The position numbers were made by a program, and so were the translations under genes. The notes under the pieces were generated by a model. It ran no database searches. It saw nothing but the letters and a program-made list of their open reading frames with translations, and was not told where the DNA came from. Below, piece after piece: positions 1 through 7,546 of a DNA stretch of 51,776 bases. The DNA comes from Pseudomonas sp. UYIF39 (GTDB lineage: Bacteria; Pseudomonadota; Gammaproteobacteria; Pseudomonadales; Pseudomonadaceae). Positions within the stretch are counted from its first letter, which is position 1. Each line of letters starts with the position of its first letter. The stretch is taken from contig NZ_JALBYU010000034.1 of assembly GCF_029963765.1 (NCBI RefSeq), forward strand, positions 1 to 51,776. The letters run 5' to 3'.

Positions 1-55
1 CTCGCTCCCACAGGGGAACGCATTCCAATGTGGGAGCGAGCTTGCTCGCGATGGG
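1..55. repeat. REPIN, fluorescens type A (left arm cut by window edge)
   Basis: Positions 1-12 are an inverted partial arm. Positions 29-55 carry the full REP core, with GAGCGAGC next to GCTTGCTCGC forming a small hairpin. The same core recurs at about 5063, 17006, 18048, 29431/29475, 43609/43694 and 49858/49928. It lies beyond the 3' end of the mdcR-like gene. Confidence 0.85.
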
Positions 56-67
56 CGCGACACGGTT

Positions 68-982
68 TCAGACTTGCCGGTTCGCATACATCCGACACTC
101 CGCCAAAAGCGCCAACAAATTCGGATCCCGCTCTTTGGCCTTCAAAAACACCACCCCAATGTGCTGCTGCAACCGATATTTTTCCTGCAACGGAATCAGC
201 TTCACCCGGTTCTCATACACCGCCGCAATCCGTCCCGGCAGCAACGCATAACCCACGCCCGAACTGACCATGCTCAGCAGGGTGAAGATGTCGTTGACCT
301 GCATCGCCACCTTCGGTTCGAACCCCGCCTGCTTGAACACCCGATTACCGTCCTGGTGCGTGGCGAAACCTTGGGTCAGCGTAATGAACGTCTCGTCGCG
401 CACTTCGGCGAGATCAACTTCGGTCCGCTGGGCAAACTTTGAATCCGCTGGTGTGGCGAGAAAGATGTCGTCGGAAAACAGGTGGATTTGCGCGCAATCC
501 GGGTCGTTGACGCTCTCGTCCAGCGACACCAGGATCGCGTCGACTTCCATGTTCTTGAGCTTGTACAGCAGGTCGAAGTTCGAGCCGAGGATCAGGTCGA
601 TGTTGAGTTCGCTGCGGCGGATCTTCAGGCCCATGATCAGCTGCGGCACCGTCTTCACCGTCAGCGAATACAGCGAGCCGAGCTTGAAGCGCTCGGCGGA
701 GAACCCGGCCGCTTCGCGGGTCAGGCGCACGGTTTCGACCACGTCCTGAATCAGCTTCTGCGCCCGTTCTTCCAGCACGTAAGCGCTTTCCAGGGGCGTG
801 AGATTGCGTCCTTCGTGCTTGAACAGCGGGCAGCGCAGGGCGCTTTCCAGGGAATGGATCGCCCGGTGCACGCTGACATTGCTGGTCTGCAATTCGGCGG
901 CGGCCCGGGCCAGGTTGCCGGTGCGCATGAAGGCCAGGAACACCTCGAGTTTTTTCAGGGTCAACTCTTCATCGATCAGCAT
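68..982 (-). CDS. mdcR: LysR-family regulator, probable malonate-utilisation regulator MdcR
   Basis: This is a 304-residue LysR-type regulator. The N-terminal winged helix (about residues 6-65) has the typical pattern LKKLEVFLAFMRTGNLARAA followed by a recognition helix in VSVHRAIHSLESAL. The rest is a substrate-binding-like effector domain. I chose the ATG at 982 because LTLKKLEVF sits just after it; an in-frame start 36 nt upstream only adds a basic stretch that does not fit the family. The effector-domain sequence resembles MdcR, which controls malonate decarboxylase genes and usually lies at the end of the mdc-madLM cluster. That cluster would lie left of the window, so the specific name rests on my recall of the sequence. 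The LysR assignment itself is secure. Confidence 0.7.
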   Translation of the reverse strand: MLIDEELTLKKLEVFLAFMRTGNLARAAAELQTSNVSVHRAIHSLESALRCPLFKHEGRNLTPLESAYVLEERAQKLIQDVVETVRLTREAAGFSAERFKLGSLYSLTVKTVPQLIMGLKIRRSELNIDLILGSNFDLLYKLKNMEVDAILVSLDESVNDPDCAQIHLFSDDIFLATPADSKFAQRTEVDLAEVRDETFITLTQGFATHQDGNRVFKQAGFEPKVAMQVNDIFTLLSMVSSGVGYALLPGRIAAVYENRVKLIPLQEKYRLQQHIGVVFLKAKERDPNLLALLAECRMYANRQV

Positions 983-1031
983 GGTGCAGACTCTTATTCG
1001 AATGGCTCGATTGTGCACGCATGCGATCTTT

Positions 1032-1169
1032 TGTAGCAGCTGTCGAGTGAAACGAGGCTGCGATTTTTCAAGATCAAAATATCTTCGGCCAAGCGGACCA
1101 CGGCGTCGGCGGTCATGGCTTTTTCAAGATCAAAAGATCGCAGCCTCGTTTCACTCGACAGCGCCTACA
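1032..1169. repeat. REPIN type C, long inverted repeat
   Basis: Two arms of about 33 bp (1032-1064 and 1137-1169) are inverted copies with two mismatches, enclosing about 72 bp. The arms start with TGTAGCAGCTGTCGAG and contain GAGGCTGCGAT. The element fills most of the gap between mdcR and the next gene. AAGATCAAAA occurs in both inner flanks. Confidence 0.8.
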
Positions 1170-1209
1170 GTTTGCGCGATGTTGCAACGAATGTTGAGGT
1201 GAGCAACAC

Positions 1210-1827
1210 ATGTATCACGGGGAAAGATTGAACGCCTGGACGCATCTGGTCGGGGCAGTGGCAGCGGTGGTCGGGGTGGTGTGGATGTTGGTGATCGCCG
1301 GTATGGACGGCAGTCCATGGAAGATCGTCAGCGTGGCGATTTACGGGTTCACCTTGTTGGTGCTTTACAGCGCATCGACCGTTTACCACAGCGTGCGTGG
1401 GCGCAAGAAGGCGATCATGCAGAAGGTCGATCACTTTTCGATCTACCTGCTGATTGCCGGCAGCTACACACCATTTTGTCTCGTGACGTTACGCGGCCCG
1501 TGGGGCTGGACGCTGTTCGGGATTGTCTGGGGATTGGCGCTGATCGGCATCCTGCAAGAGATCAAACCGCGTTCGGAGGCGCGGATTCTGTCGATCGTGA
1601 TCTACGCGGTGATGGGCTGGATCGTGCTGGTGGCGGTCAAGCCGTTACTGGCGGCGTTGGGCAGTACAGGCTTCGCCTGGCTGGCGTCGGGCGGCGTGTT
1701 GTACACCGTGGGCATTGTCTTTTTTGCCCTCGATCATCGACTGCGCCATGCCCACGGGATCTGGCACCTGTTCGTGATCGCCGGGAGTTTGCTGCACTTC
1801 GTGGCGATCCTATTTTATGTCCTTTGA
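1210..1827 (+). CDS. Hemolysin III / TrhA (PAQR-like) integral membrane protein
   Basis: This 205-residue protein has about seven hydrophobic segments and belongs to the HlyIII/YqfA/TrhA branch of the PAQR superfamily. Family marks are the N-terminal ERLNAWTHLVGA, the segment SASTVYHSV after TM2, and the C-terminal HAHGIWHLFVIAGSLLHF. The conserved His residues form the metal site of this hydrolase-like fold. Bacterial members influence membrane lipid fluidity; the haemolysin name is historical. An ATG follows GAGGTGAGCAAC, a usable ribosome site. The gene converges on the LysR gene at 1833 with only five bases between stop codons. Family is certain, physiological role is not. Confidence 0.9.
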   Translation: MYHGERLNAWTHLVGAVAAVVGVVWMLVIAGMDGSPWKIVSVAIYGFTLLVLYSASTVYHSVRGRKKAIMQKVDHFSIYLLIAGSYTPFCLVTLRGPWGWTLFGIVWGLALIGILQEIKPRSEARILSIVIYAVMGWIVLVAVKPLLAALGSTGFAWLASGGVLYTVGIVFFALDHRLRHAHGIWHLFVIAGSLLHFVAILFYVL

Positions 1828-1832
1828 GGCCT

Positions 1833-2741
1833 CTAAGGGATCAAGCGATCCAGTTGTGCCTGCGCCCGTCGGCTGAATACCTGCAACAAGTCGCTCAGGG
1901 TGTGGGGCGGCGGTTCGTCGGCGCGGGTGACCGCATACAAGGTGATGGGTAACGCTGGCGCCAGCGGTCGAATCGCCGTGGCGGTGGGGTGCGCGCCAAG
2001 CGCGGTAAACGGATCGATCACCGCCAGCCCGGCACCGGATTCCACCATCGCCCGTGCCAGCGAATAGGTCTGCACGGCGATGCGAACTCGTGGCGGCGGA
2101 TCGACCGCCTCAAGGTAGCTGTCGAGCCTGGCTGCCAGCGGGTCGGCGCTGGACAGACCGATCAGCGGCGCGCCGGCCAGTTCGCTCAACGGCAACGGTT
2201 GGCCCAAGACGTCGTCGGTCCAGTAGCCCGACGGCGCCAGCGCCACCAAAACCCCGCAGGCCAACACCTGCGCCTTCAGGCCCGGGTGATCCGGCGGTTG
2301 CAAGGTCAGCGCGACATCCACTTCGCGCATTAACAAATTCTGCATCAGCTCACGACTGTGGGCACTGGACAGTTCGCAGACAATGTCCGGGTAGCGTTGC
2401 GTCCATTCGTTGATGGCCGGCGGCAGCAGCGACAGGGCCAGCGCCGGGATCGCGCCGATCCGTACGCTGTGACCCGGTTCGCGCCGCAGGCTCTGGGCCA
2501 GACGTCGCACGCCTTGCAGGCTTTCGGTGACCTTGTCGACTTCGCGCTCAAGCTCCAGCGCTTCAGGCGTGGCCTGCAATTTACCGCGCACCCGCAGGAA
2601 TAACGGAAAGCCCAGTTGCTGCTCGGCGTGTTGCAGCACCTTGCTCACCGCCGGTTGCGACACGTGCAGCAACTGCGCGGCACCACTGACCGAACCGGTC
2701 TGGCGAATGGCCTGGAAAATCTCGATGTGTCGCAGTCGCAT
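1833..2741 (-). CDS. LysR-family regulator, divergent to amino-acid oxidase gene
   Basis: This is a 302-residue LysR regulator. Its winged helix is at residues 1-60, with HIEIFQAIRQTGSVSGAAQ and a recognition helix around HVSQPAVSKVLQHAEQQLG. The C-terminal part is the two-lobed effector domain. It is transcribed away from a D-amino-acid-dehydrogenase-like gene across a 107-bp gap that contains an imperfect dyad. This is the classical layout in which a LysR protein controls its divergent neighbour and itself. The inducer is probably an amino acid or derivative handled by the next two genes; that is inference from position only. Confidence 0.9.
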   Translation of the reverse strand: MRLRHIEIFQAIRQTGSVSGAAQLLHVSQPAVSKVLQHAEQQLGFPLFLRVRGKLQATPEALELEREVDKVTESLQGVRRLAQSLRREPGHSVRIGAIPALALSLLPPAINEWTQRYPDIVCELSSAHSRELMQNLLMREVDVALTLQPPDHPGLKAQVLACGVLVALAPSGYWTDDVLGQPLPLSELAGAPLIGLSSADPLAARLDSYLEAVDPPPRVRIAVQTYSLARAMVESGAGLAVIDPFTALGAHPTATAIRPLAPALPITLYAVTRADEPPPHTLSDLLQVFSRRAQAQLDRLIP

Positions 2742-2748
2742 GGCAAGT

Positions 2749-2767
2749 CCATAACCTTTGTTTATGG
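2749..2767. promoter_or_regulatory. Candidate LysR operator dyad
   Basis: The sequence CCATAACCTTTGTTTATGG has inverted ends (CCATAA and TTATGG) and an AT-rich ATAA-N7-TTAT core that fits the T-N11-A style of LysR boxes. It lies 8 bp upstream of the LysR start and about 80 bp upstream of the divergent flavoenzyme gene. I identified it by eye, so it is weakly supported. Confidence 0.4.
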
Positions 2768-2848
2768 GTCAGGCATCTTTATGCATTGTTCAAGGTCTGT
2801 CACCTGGTCCTAACCTGAAGCCTGTTTCGACAACGGTTAAGGACAGAC

Positions 2849-4087
2849 ATGGCTCAGCGAGTGTGCATCATCGGTGGTGGCGTCATCGGGCTGACGACGG
2901 CATACGCACTGGTTCGCGACGGCATCGACGTGACGCTGATCGAGGCCCGGGACTCGCTGGGCAGCGAGACCAGTTTCGCCAACGGCGGCCAGTTGTCCTA
3001 CCGTTACGTCGCGCCACTGGCCGATGCCGGCGTACCGTTGCAGGCGCTTGGCTGGATGCTGCGCGGTGACTCGCCGTTGAAGCTGCGCCCGCGCCTGGAC
3101 CCGGCGCAGTGGCGCTGGATGGCGTCCTTCCTGGCGGCTTGCCGTCGTTCGGTGAATCAGCGCAACGGCGCGCACCTGCTACGTCTGGCGCTGCTGAGCC
3201 AGGCCACGCTGCAAGGCTGGCGCGAAGAAGACCGCCTCGACGGTTTCGACTGGCGGCGCAACGGCAAACTGGTGACGTTTCGTGAAGCCGCGAGTTTCGA
3301 ACACGCTCGTCATGGACTGGCTGATCCGCGACAGCAGCACGTGCTGTCGCGGGCCGAATGCGCCCAACTGGAGCCTGCACTCGCCGAGGCGCCGTTTGTG
3401 GGCGCGATTTATACCCCCGACGAAGAAGTCGCCGATTGCCATGCGTTCTGCCAGCAACTGCTGGCTCGGCTCCAGGCGTCGGGGCGTTGCGAGTTTTTGC
3501 TCGGGCGCAAGGTCACCGGCATTCGCCACGCGAACGGCGCGGTGCAGGCCGTAGAAATGGGTTCGCAAGTGCTGCCGGTCGAGCAACTAGTGATTGCTGC
3601 CGGACATCGCAGTCCGGCACTGGCATTACCGGGCATGAACCTGCCGCTGTATCCGCTCAAGGGCTACAGCCTGACCTTGCCGATCCGCGCCGAACACCGC
3701 GCGCCGGAGCTGAGCATCACCGATTACAACCGCAAGATCGTTTACGCCCGCCTCGGTGACCAACTGCGTGTGGCAGCGATGGTCGACATCGTCGGCTTCG
3801 ACACGGCGCTCGACCCCAAACGTCTGGCGCTGATCAAGCGCCAGGCGCAGGAAACCTTACCGAATGCTGGGGATTACGCCGCCGCCATCGAATGGGCCGG
3901 CATGCGCCCGGCCACCCCCAGCGGCGTGCCGTTGATTGGGGCCACGGCGTACCGCAATCTCTGGCTCAACCTCGGCCATGGCGCCCTGGGTTTCACCCTG
4001 GCCTGTGGCAGCGCCCGGTTACTCAGCGAATTGATCGCCCGACGCGCACCTTCAATCGAAATGCAGGGCCTCGCCCCCCGACGCTAA
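2849..4087 (+). CDS. FAD-dependent D-amino-acid dehydrogenase-like oxidoreductase (DAO family)
   Basis: This 412-residue flavoenzyme belongs to the glycine/D-amino-acid oxidase family. Residues 4-35 hold the FAD-binding Rossmann start (IIGGGVIGLTTAYALVRDG, then an acidic LIEA). The C-terminal part has EWAGMRPATPSGVPLIG and the glycine-rich LNLGHGALGFTLACGSARLL typical of DadA-like proteins. It is slightly shorter than classical DadA (about 430). The expected reaction is oxidative deamination of a D-amino acid or cyclic imino acid, with electrons to the respiratory chain. A periplasmic binding protein follows 27 bp downstream, suggesting an uptake-oxidation pair, and the divergent LysR gene is the likely regulator. 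The substrate cannot be read from the sequence. Confidence 0.85.
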   Translation: MAQRVCIIGGGVIGLTTAYALVRDGIDVTLIEARDSLGSETSFANGGQLSYRYVAPLADAGVPLQALGWMLRGDSPLKLRPRLDPAQWRWMASFLAACRRSVNQRNGAHLLRLALLSQATLQGWREEDRLDGFDWRRNGKLVTFREAASFEHARHGLADPRQQHVLSRAECAQLEPALAEAPFVGAIYTPDEEVADCHAFCQQLLARLQASGRCEFLLGRKVTGIRHANGAVQAVEMGSQVLPVEQLVIAAGHRSPALALPGMNLPLYPLKGYSLTLPIRAEHRAPELSITDYNRKIVYARLGDQLRVAAMVDIVGFDTALDPKRLALIKRQAQETLPNAGDYAAAIEWAGMRPATPSGVPLIGATAYRNLWLNLGHGALGFTLACGSARLLSELIARRAPSIEMQGLAPRR

Positions 4088-4114
4088 TCGCTCTACCCAC
4101 AACGGAGAATAACA

Positions 4115-5017
4115 ATGCAAAAAATCACGTTGATCGGCTGCACCCTCGGCCTGCTGCTCGCCAGCCAGGTCCAGGCCAACGAAGCGCCGCTGACTGGCAC
4201 GCTGAACAAGGTCGCCAATGGCAAAATCATCACGCTGGGCTATCGCGACGCGTCGGTGCCGTTCTCCTACGTGGGTGATCACACGGGGCAGCCGATGGGC
4301 TATTCGGTGGACCTGGCGAGCAAGATTGTCGAGCGCATCAAGCAAAAACTTGAGCTGCCGGATCTGCAGGTGAAGTACAACCTGGTGACCTCGCAAACGC
4401 GCATTCCGCTGGTGCAGAACGGCACGGTCGACCTTGAATGCGGCTCCACCGGCGTGACCGCCGAGCGCATGCAGCAAGTGGCGTTTTCCTACGGGTTCAT
4501 CTACGTGAAGGGTCAGTTGCTCACGGCGAAGGGCAGCGGCATCAAAAGCTTCGCCGACTTGCGGGGCAAGAACGTCGTGACCACCGCGGGCACTACCAAT
4601 GAACGGTTTCTGAAGAGCTACAACGTCGATAACAAGATCGATATGTTCGTGATCAGCGCCAAGGACCACGGGGAGGCCTTCCAGATGCTGCAGTCAGGTC
4701 GGGCGGCGGCGTTCTATATGGATGACGCGCTGCTTTACGGCGAACGCGCCAAGGCCCGCGATCCGCATAATTGGGTGGTGGTGGGCGAGGAGCAATCGCG
4801 GGAAATCTACAGCTGCATGGTGCGCAAGGGCGACCCGCAGTTTCTCGAGTTGGTGAACTCGACCCTCGCCGATCTGTATAGCTCGGGCGAGATCAACGGC
4901 ATCTATCAGCGCTGGTTCCAGCAACCGATTCCACCCAAAGGCCTGAACCTGGAATTCCCGATGACCAGCGAGCTGAAGGCGATCATCGCCAAACCGGTGA
5001 GTGATCCGGTGCAGTAA
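4115..5017 (+). CDS. Periplasmic amino-acid-binding protein of ABC transport (SBP family 3)
   Basis: This 300-residue protein starts with a signal peptide (MQKITLIGCTLGLLLASQVQA, cleavage after QANE-adjacent Ala). It continues with the family-3 bilobed fold: GYRDASVPFSYV, PMGYSVDLASKIVERI, VDLECGSTGVTAERMQQVAFS and the hinge FADLRGKNVVTTAGTT. The closest well-known relatives are glutamate/aspartate-binding GltI/AatJ proteins. No permease or ATPase gene follows, so it must use transporter subunits encoded elsewhere or act as a sensor partner. A GGAG ribosome site precedes the ATG, and the gene is probably co-transcribed with the flavoenzyme upstream. Confidence 0.88.
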   Translation: MQKITLIGCTLGLLLASQVQANEAPLTGTLNKVANGKIITLGYRDASVPFSYVGDHTGQPMGYSVDLASKIVERIKQKLELPDLQVKYNLVTSQTRIPLVQNGTVDLECGSTGVTAERMQQVAFSYGFIYVKGQLLTAKGSGIKSFADLRGKNVVTTAGTTNERFLKSYNVDNKIDMFVISAKDHGEAFQMLQSGRAAAFYMDDALLYGERAKARDPHNWVVVGEEQSREIYSCMVRKGDPQFLELVNSTLADLYSSGEINGIYQRWFQQPIPPKGLNLEFPMTSELKAIIAKPVSDPVQ

Positions 5018-5035
5018 TCGCCTCTTGATCCTTGC

Positions 5036-5090
5036 ACGCTCCCACTTTGGAATGCATACCCCTGTGGGAGCGAGCTTGCTCGCGATGGGG
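5036..5090. repeat. REP/REPIN type A
   Basis: The full type A core is at 5063-5090 and a short inverted partner (CGCTCCCA) is at 5037-5044. The element fills the gap between the binding-protein gene and the convergent rsmE gene and may form a 3'-end hairpin for both transcripts. Confidence 0.8.
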
Positions 5091-5092
5091 CC

Positions 5093-5812
5093 CTAGAAGT
5101 CCCCCCACAACTGTTGGGCAACCGCAAGCGCAACCACCGGCGCGGTCTCTGTCCGCAACACCCGAGGCCCAAGGCGAGCAGCATGGAACCCGGTACTCTT
5201 GGCCTGATCAACCTCAGCATCGGACAACCCGCCTTCCGGGCCGATCAGAAACGCTAACGTCCCAGGTTTGGCATGGCTCACCAACGGCTCGGCCACCGGA
5301 TGCAGCACCAACTTCAATTCTGCCTGGGTCTGTTTCAACCAATCCGCCAACAGCAGCGGCGGATGAATCACCGGCACCCGTGAACGCCCGCATTGCTCGC
5401 ACGCGCTGATCGCCACCTGGCGCCAGTGCATCAGGCGTTTGTCGGCGCGCTCATCCTTCAGCCGGACTTCACAGCGATCGCTGAAGATCGGGGTGATTTC
5501 AGTGACGCCCAGTTCGGTGGCTTTCTGAATCGCCCAATCCATCCTCTCGCCACGGGACAAGCCCTGGCCGAGATGGATCGACAATGGCGACTCGACTTGC
5601 CCGGCGAAGCTTTCATCGATCTGCACGACGACGCGCTTCTTGCCGACCTCCACCAGCGTGGCGCGAAACTCATGGCCCGAACCGTCGAACAGTTGCAGCG
5701 CATCACCCTCGGCCATGCGCAGCACGCGGCTGATGTAGTGGGCCTGGGCCTCAGGCAACTCGTGTTCGCCAGTGCTCAAGGGGGCGTCGATAAAGAAGCG
5801 GGACAGTCTCAT
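5093..5812 (-). CDS. rsmE: 16S rRNA m3U1498 methyltransferase RsmE
   Basis: This 239-residue protein has the normal RsmE length. It methylates N3 of U1498 in 16S rRNA using S-adenosylmethionine, acting on the 30S subunit. The N-terminal PUA-like domain (residues 1-70) has LPEAQAHYISRVLRM. The C-terminal SPOUT domain shows the knot motifs FLIGPEGGLSDAE (188-200) and LGPRVLRTETAPVVALA (214-230), which bind the cofactor. It lies downstream of bioA on the same strand, separated by a type B REP hairpin, so coupling of the two is loose. The assignment is secure. Confidence 0.97.
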   Translation of the reverse strand: MRLSRFFIDAPLSTGEHELPEAQAHYISRVLRMAEGDALQLFDGSGHEFRATLVEVGKKRVVVQIDESFAGQVESPLSIHLGQGLSRGERMDWAIQKATELGVTEITPIFSDRCEVRLKDERADKRLMHWRQVAISACEQCGRSRVPVIHPPLLLADWLKQTQAELKLVLHPVAEPLVSHAKPGTLAFLIGPEGGLSDAEVDQAKSTGFHAARLGPRVLRTETAPVVALAVAQQLWGDF

Positions 5813-5863
5813 GCTGGGTCTCTAAAAATTGGATCGGAGTTGCTTTTGTGGCTGCTGACTCTT

Positions 5864-5914
5864 TGTGGCGAGGGGATTTATCTGTGGCGAGGGGATAAAT
5901 CCCCTCGCCACAAG
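5864..5914. repeat. REP type B tandem with perfect hairpin
   Basis: GTGGCGAGGGGAT occurs at about 5865 and again at 5884, and the second copy forms a perfect 28-nt palindrome with ATCCCCTCGCCAC (5884-5911). It lies between the bioA stop codon and rsmE and could act as a transcript-end stabiliser. The same family flanks the element at 42232-42360. Confidence 0.8.
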
Positions 5915-5916
5915 CT

Positions 5917-7323
5917 TTAGCCCGGATCGCGGAAGCCCGGGTGAAAGTCTTTCGGCACCGAAACACTGACGCTGTCACGAGTCGCGATGTCGATGCCTTC
6001 GCTGGCCACGTCGGCCAGAAAGTCGATCTGTTCAGGCGTGATCACGTACGGCGGCAGGAAGTACACCACGCTGCCCAACGGTCGAAGTAAAGCACCACGC
6101 TCCAACGCATGCTGGAACACCTTCAAGCCGCGACGTTCCTGCCACGGATAAGCTTCCTTGGTGGCCTTGTCCTTGACCATCTCGATGGCCAGCACCATGC
6201 CGGTCTGACGCACTTCCGACACGTTCGGGTGATCGGCCAGGTGCGCAGTGGCGCTGGCCATGCGCTGAGACAGGGCCTTGTTGTTCTCGATGACGTTGTC
6301 TTCTTCGAAGATATCCAAAGTCGCCAAGGCTGCCGCACACGCCAGGGGATTGCCGGTGTAGCTGTGGGAATGCAGGAAGGCGCGCAGGGTCGGGTAGTCG
6401 TCGTAGAACGCGCTGTAGACATCTTCGGTCGTCACACAGGCCGCCAACGGCAGATAACCGCCAGTCAGTGCCTTGGACAGGCAGAGGAAGTCCGGGCGGA
6501 TGCCGGCCTGTTCGCAGGCGAACATCGTCCCTGTGCGGCCGAAGCCGACGGCGATTTCGTCGTGGATCAGGTGCACGCCATAGCGGTCACAGGCTTCGCG
6601 CAGCAGCTTCAGATAAACCGGGTGGTACATGCGCATGCCGCCGGCGCCCTGGATCAGCGGCTCGACGATGACTGCCGCGACGGTGTCGTGATTCTCGGCC
6701 AGGGTTTGTTCCATGGCGGCGAACATGTTGCGCGAATGTTCTTCCCAGCTCATGCCTTCCGGGCGCAGGTAGCAATCGGGGCTCGGCACCTTGATGGTGT
6801 CCAGCAGCAGGGCCTTGTAGGTTTCGGTGAACAGCGGCACGTCGCCCACCGACATCGCCGCCATGGTCTCGCCGTGGTAGCTGTTGGTCAGGGTGACGAA
6901 GCGCTTCTTGTTCGGCTGGCCGCGGTTGAGCCAATAGTGAAAGCTCATTTTCAGCGCGACTTCGATGCAGGACGAACCGTTATCGGCGTAGAAGCACCGG
7001 GTCAGACCTTCCGGCGTCATCTTCACCAGGCGCTCGGACAACTCGATGACCGGCTGATGACTGAAACCAGCGAGGATCACGTGTTCCAGTTGATCGACCT
7101 GATCTTTGATGCGCTGGTTGATCCGCGGGTTGGCGTGACCAAACACGTTGACCCACCAGGAGCTGACGGCGTCGAGGTAGCGTTTGCCTTCGAAGTCTTC
7201 CAGCCAGACGCCTTCACCGCGCTTGATCGGGATCAGCGGCAGCTGTTCGTGGTCTTTCATCTGGGTGCAGGGATGCCACAACACCGCGAGATCGCGTTGC
7301 ATCCACTGATTATTCAGGCCCAT
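5917..7323 (-). CDS. bioA: Adenosylmethionine-8-amino-7-oxononanoate aminotransferase
   Basis: BioA converts 7-keto-8-aminopelargonate to 7,8-diaminopelargonate in biotin synthesis, using S-adenosylmethionine as amino donor. The 468-residue protein is a class-III PLP aminotransferase with WHPCTQM near the N-terminus, GSSCIEVALKM (116-126) at the phosphate-binding cup, HDEIAVGFGRTG (254-265) with the PLP-contacting Asp, and the Schiff-base Lys in CLSKALTGGY (about residue 284). I chose the ATG at 7323, preceded by GAGGAGACTGAAA, over an in-frame start 30 nt upstream. It stands alone, apart from other biotin genes, as I recall for P. aeruginosa. It is divergent from the amine oxidase gene. Confidence 0.96.
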   Translation of the reverse strand: MGLNNQWMQRDLAVLWHPCTQMKDHEQLPLIPIKRGEGVWLEDFEGKRYLDAVSSWWVNVFGHANPRINQRIKDQVDQLEHVILAGFSHQPVIELSERLVKMTPEGLTRCFYADNGSSCIEVALKMSFHYWLNRGQPNKKRFVTLTNSYHGETMAAMSVGDVPLFTETYKALLLDTIKVPSPDCYLRPEGMSWEEHSRNMFAAMEQTLAENHDTVAAVIVEPLIQGAGGMRMYHPVYLKLLREACDRYGVHLIHDEIAVGFGRTGTMFACEQAGIRPDFLCLSKALTGGYLPLAACVTTEDVYSAFYDDYPTLRAFLHSHSYTGNPLACAAALATLDIFEEDNVIENNKALSQRMASATAHLADHPNVSEVRQTGMVLAIEMVKDKATKEAYPWQERRGLKVFQHALERGALLRPLGSVVYFLPPYVITPEQIDFLADVASEGIDIATRDSVSVSVPKDFHPGFRDPG

Positions 7324-7546
7324 TTTCAGTCTCCTCGAGGCGGCTCGCGACATGCGCGGGCAAACAATCGCGCAAGCCTATGCAATGCGTGGCGTGGGGA
7401 CAACCCATTGTGTCGATTGAGCTACTTTGTATAGGTGGATAGACGTCGCTGGCGGCCTTTTGATGGCTGACGTATTCTTCGCGGTTCTTTGAGTCGTCTG
7501 ACTCGTAAAACCGCTATTTCCTACGTGTATTTCCGGAGTTCGCTGA

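Noticed and set aside
5884..5911. The perfect GTGGCGAGGGGAT palindrome taken as an operator
   Set aside because: It is a member of the type B REP family also found at 42232-42360, lies after bioA, and is better explained as a repeat.
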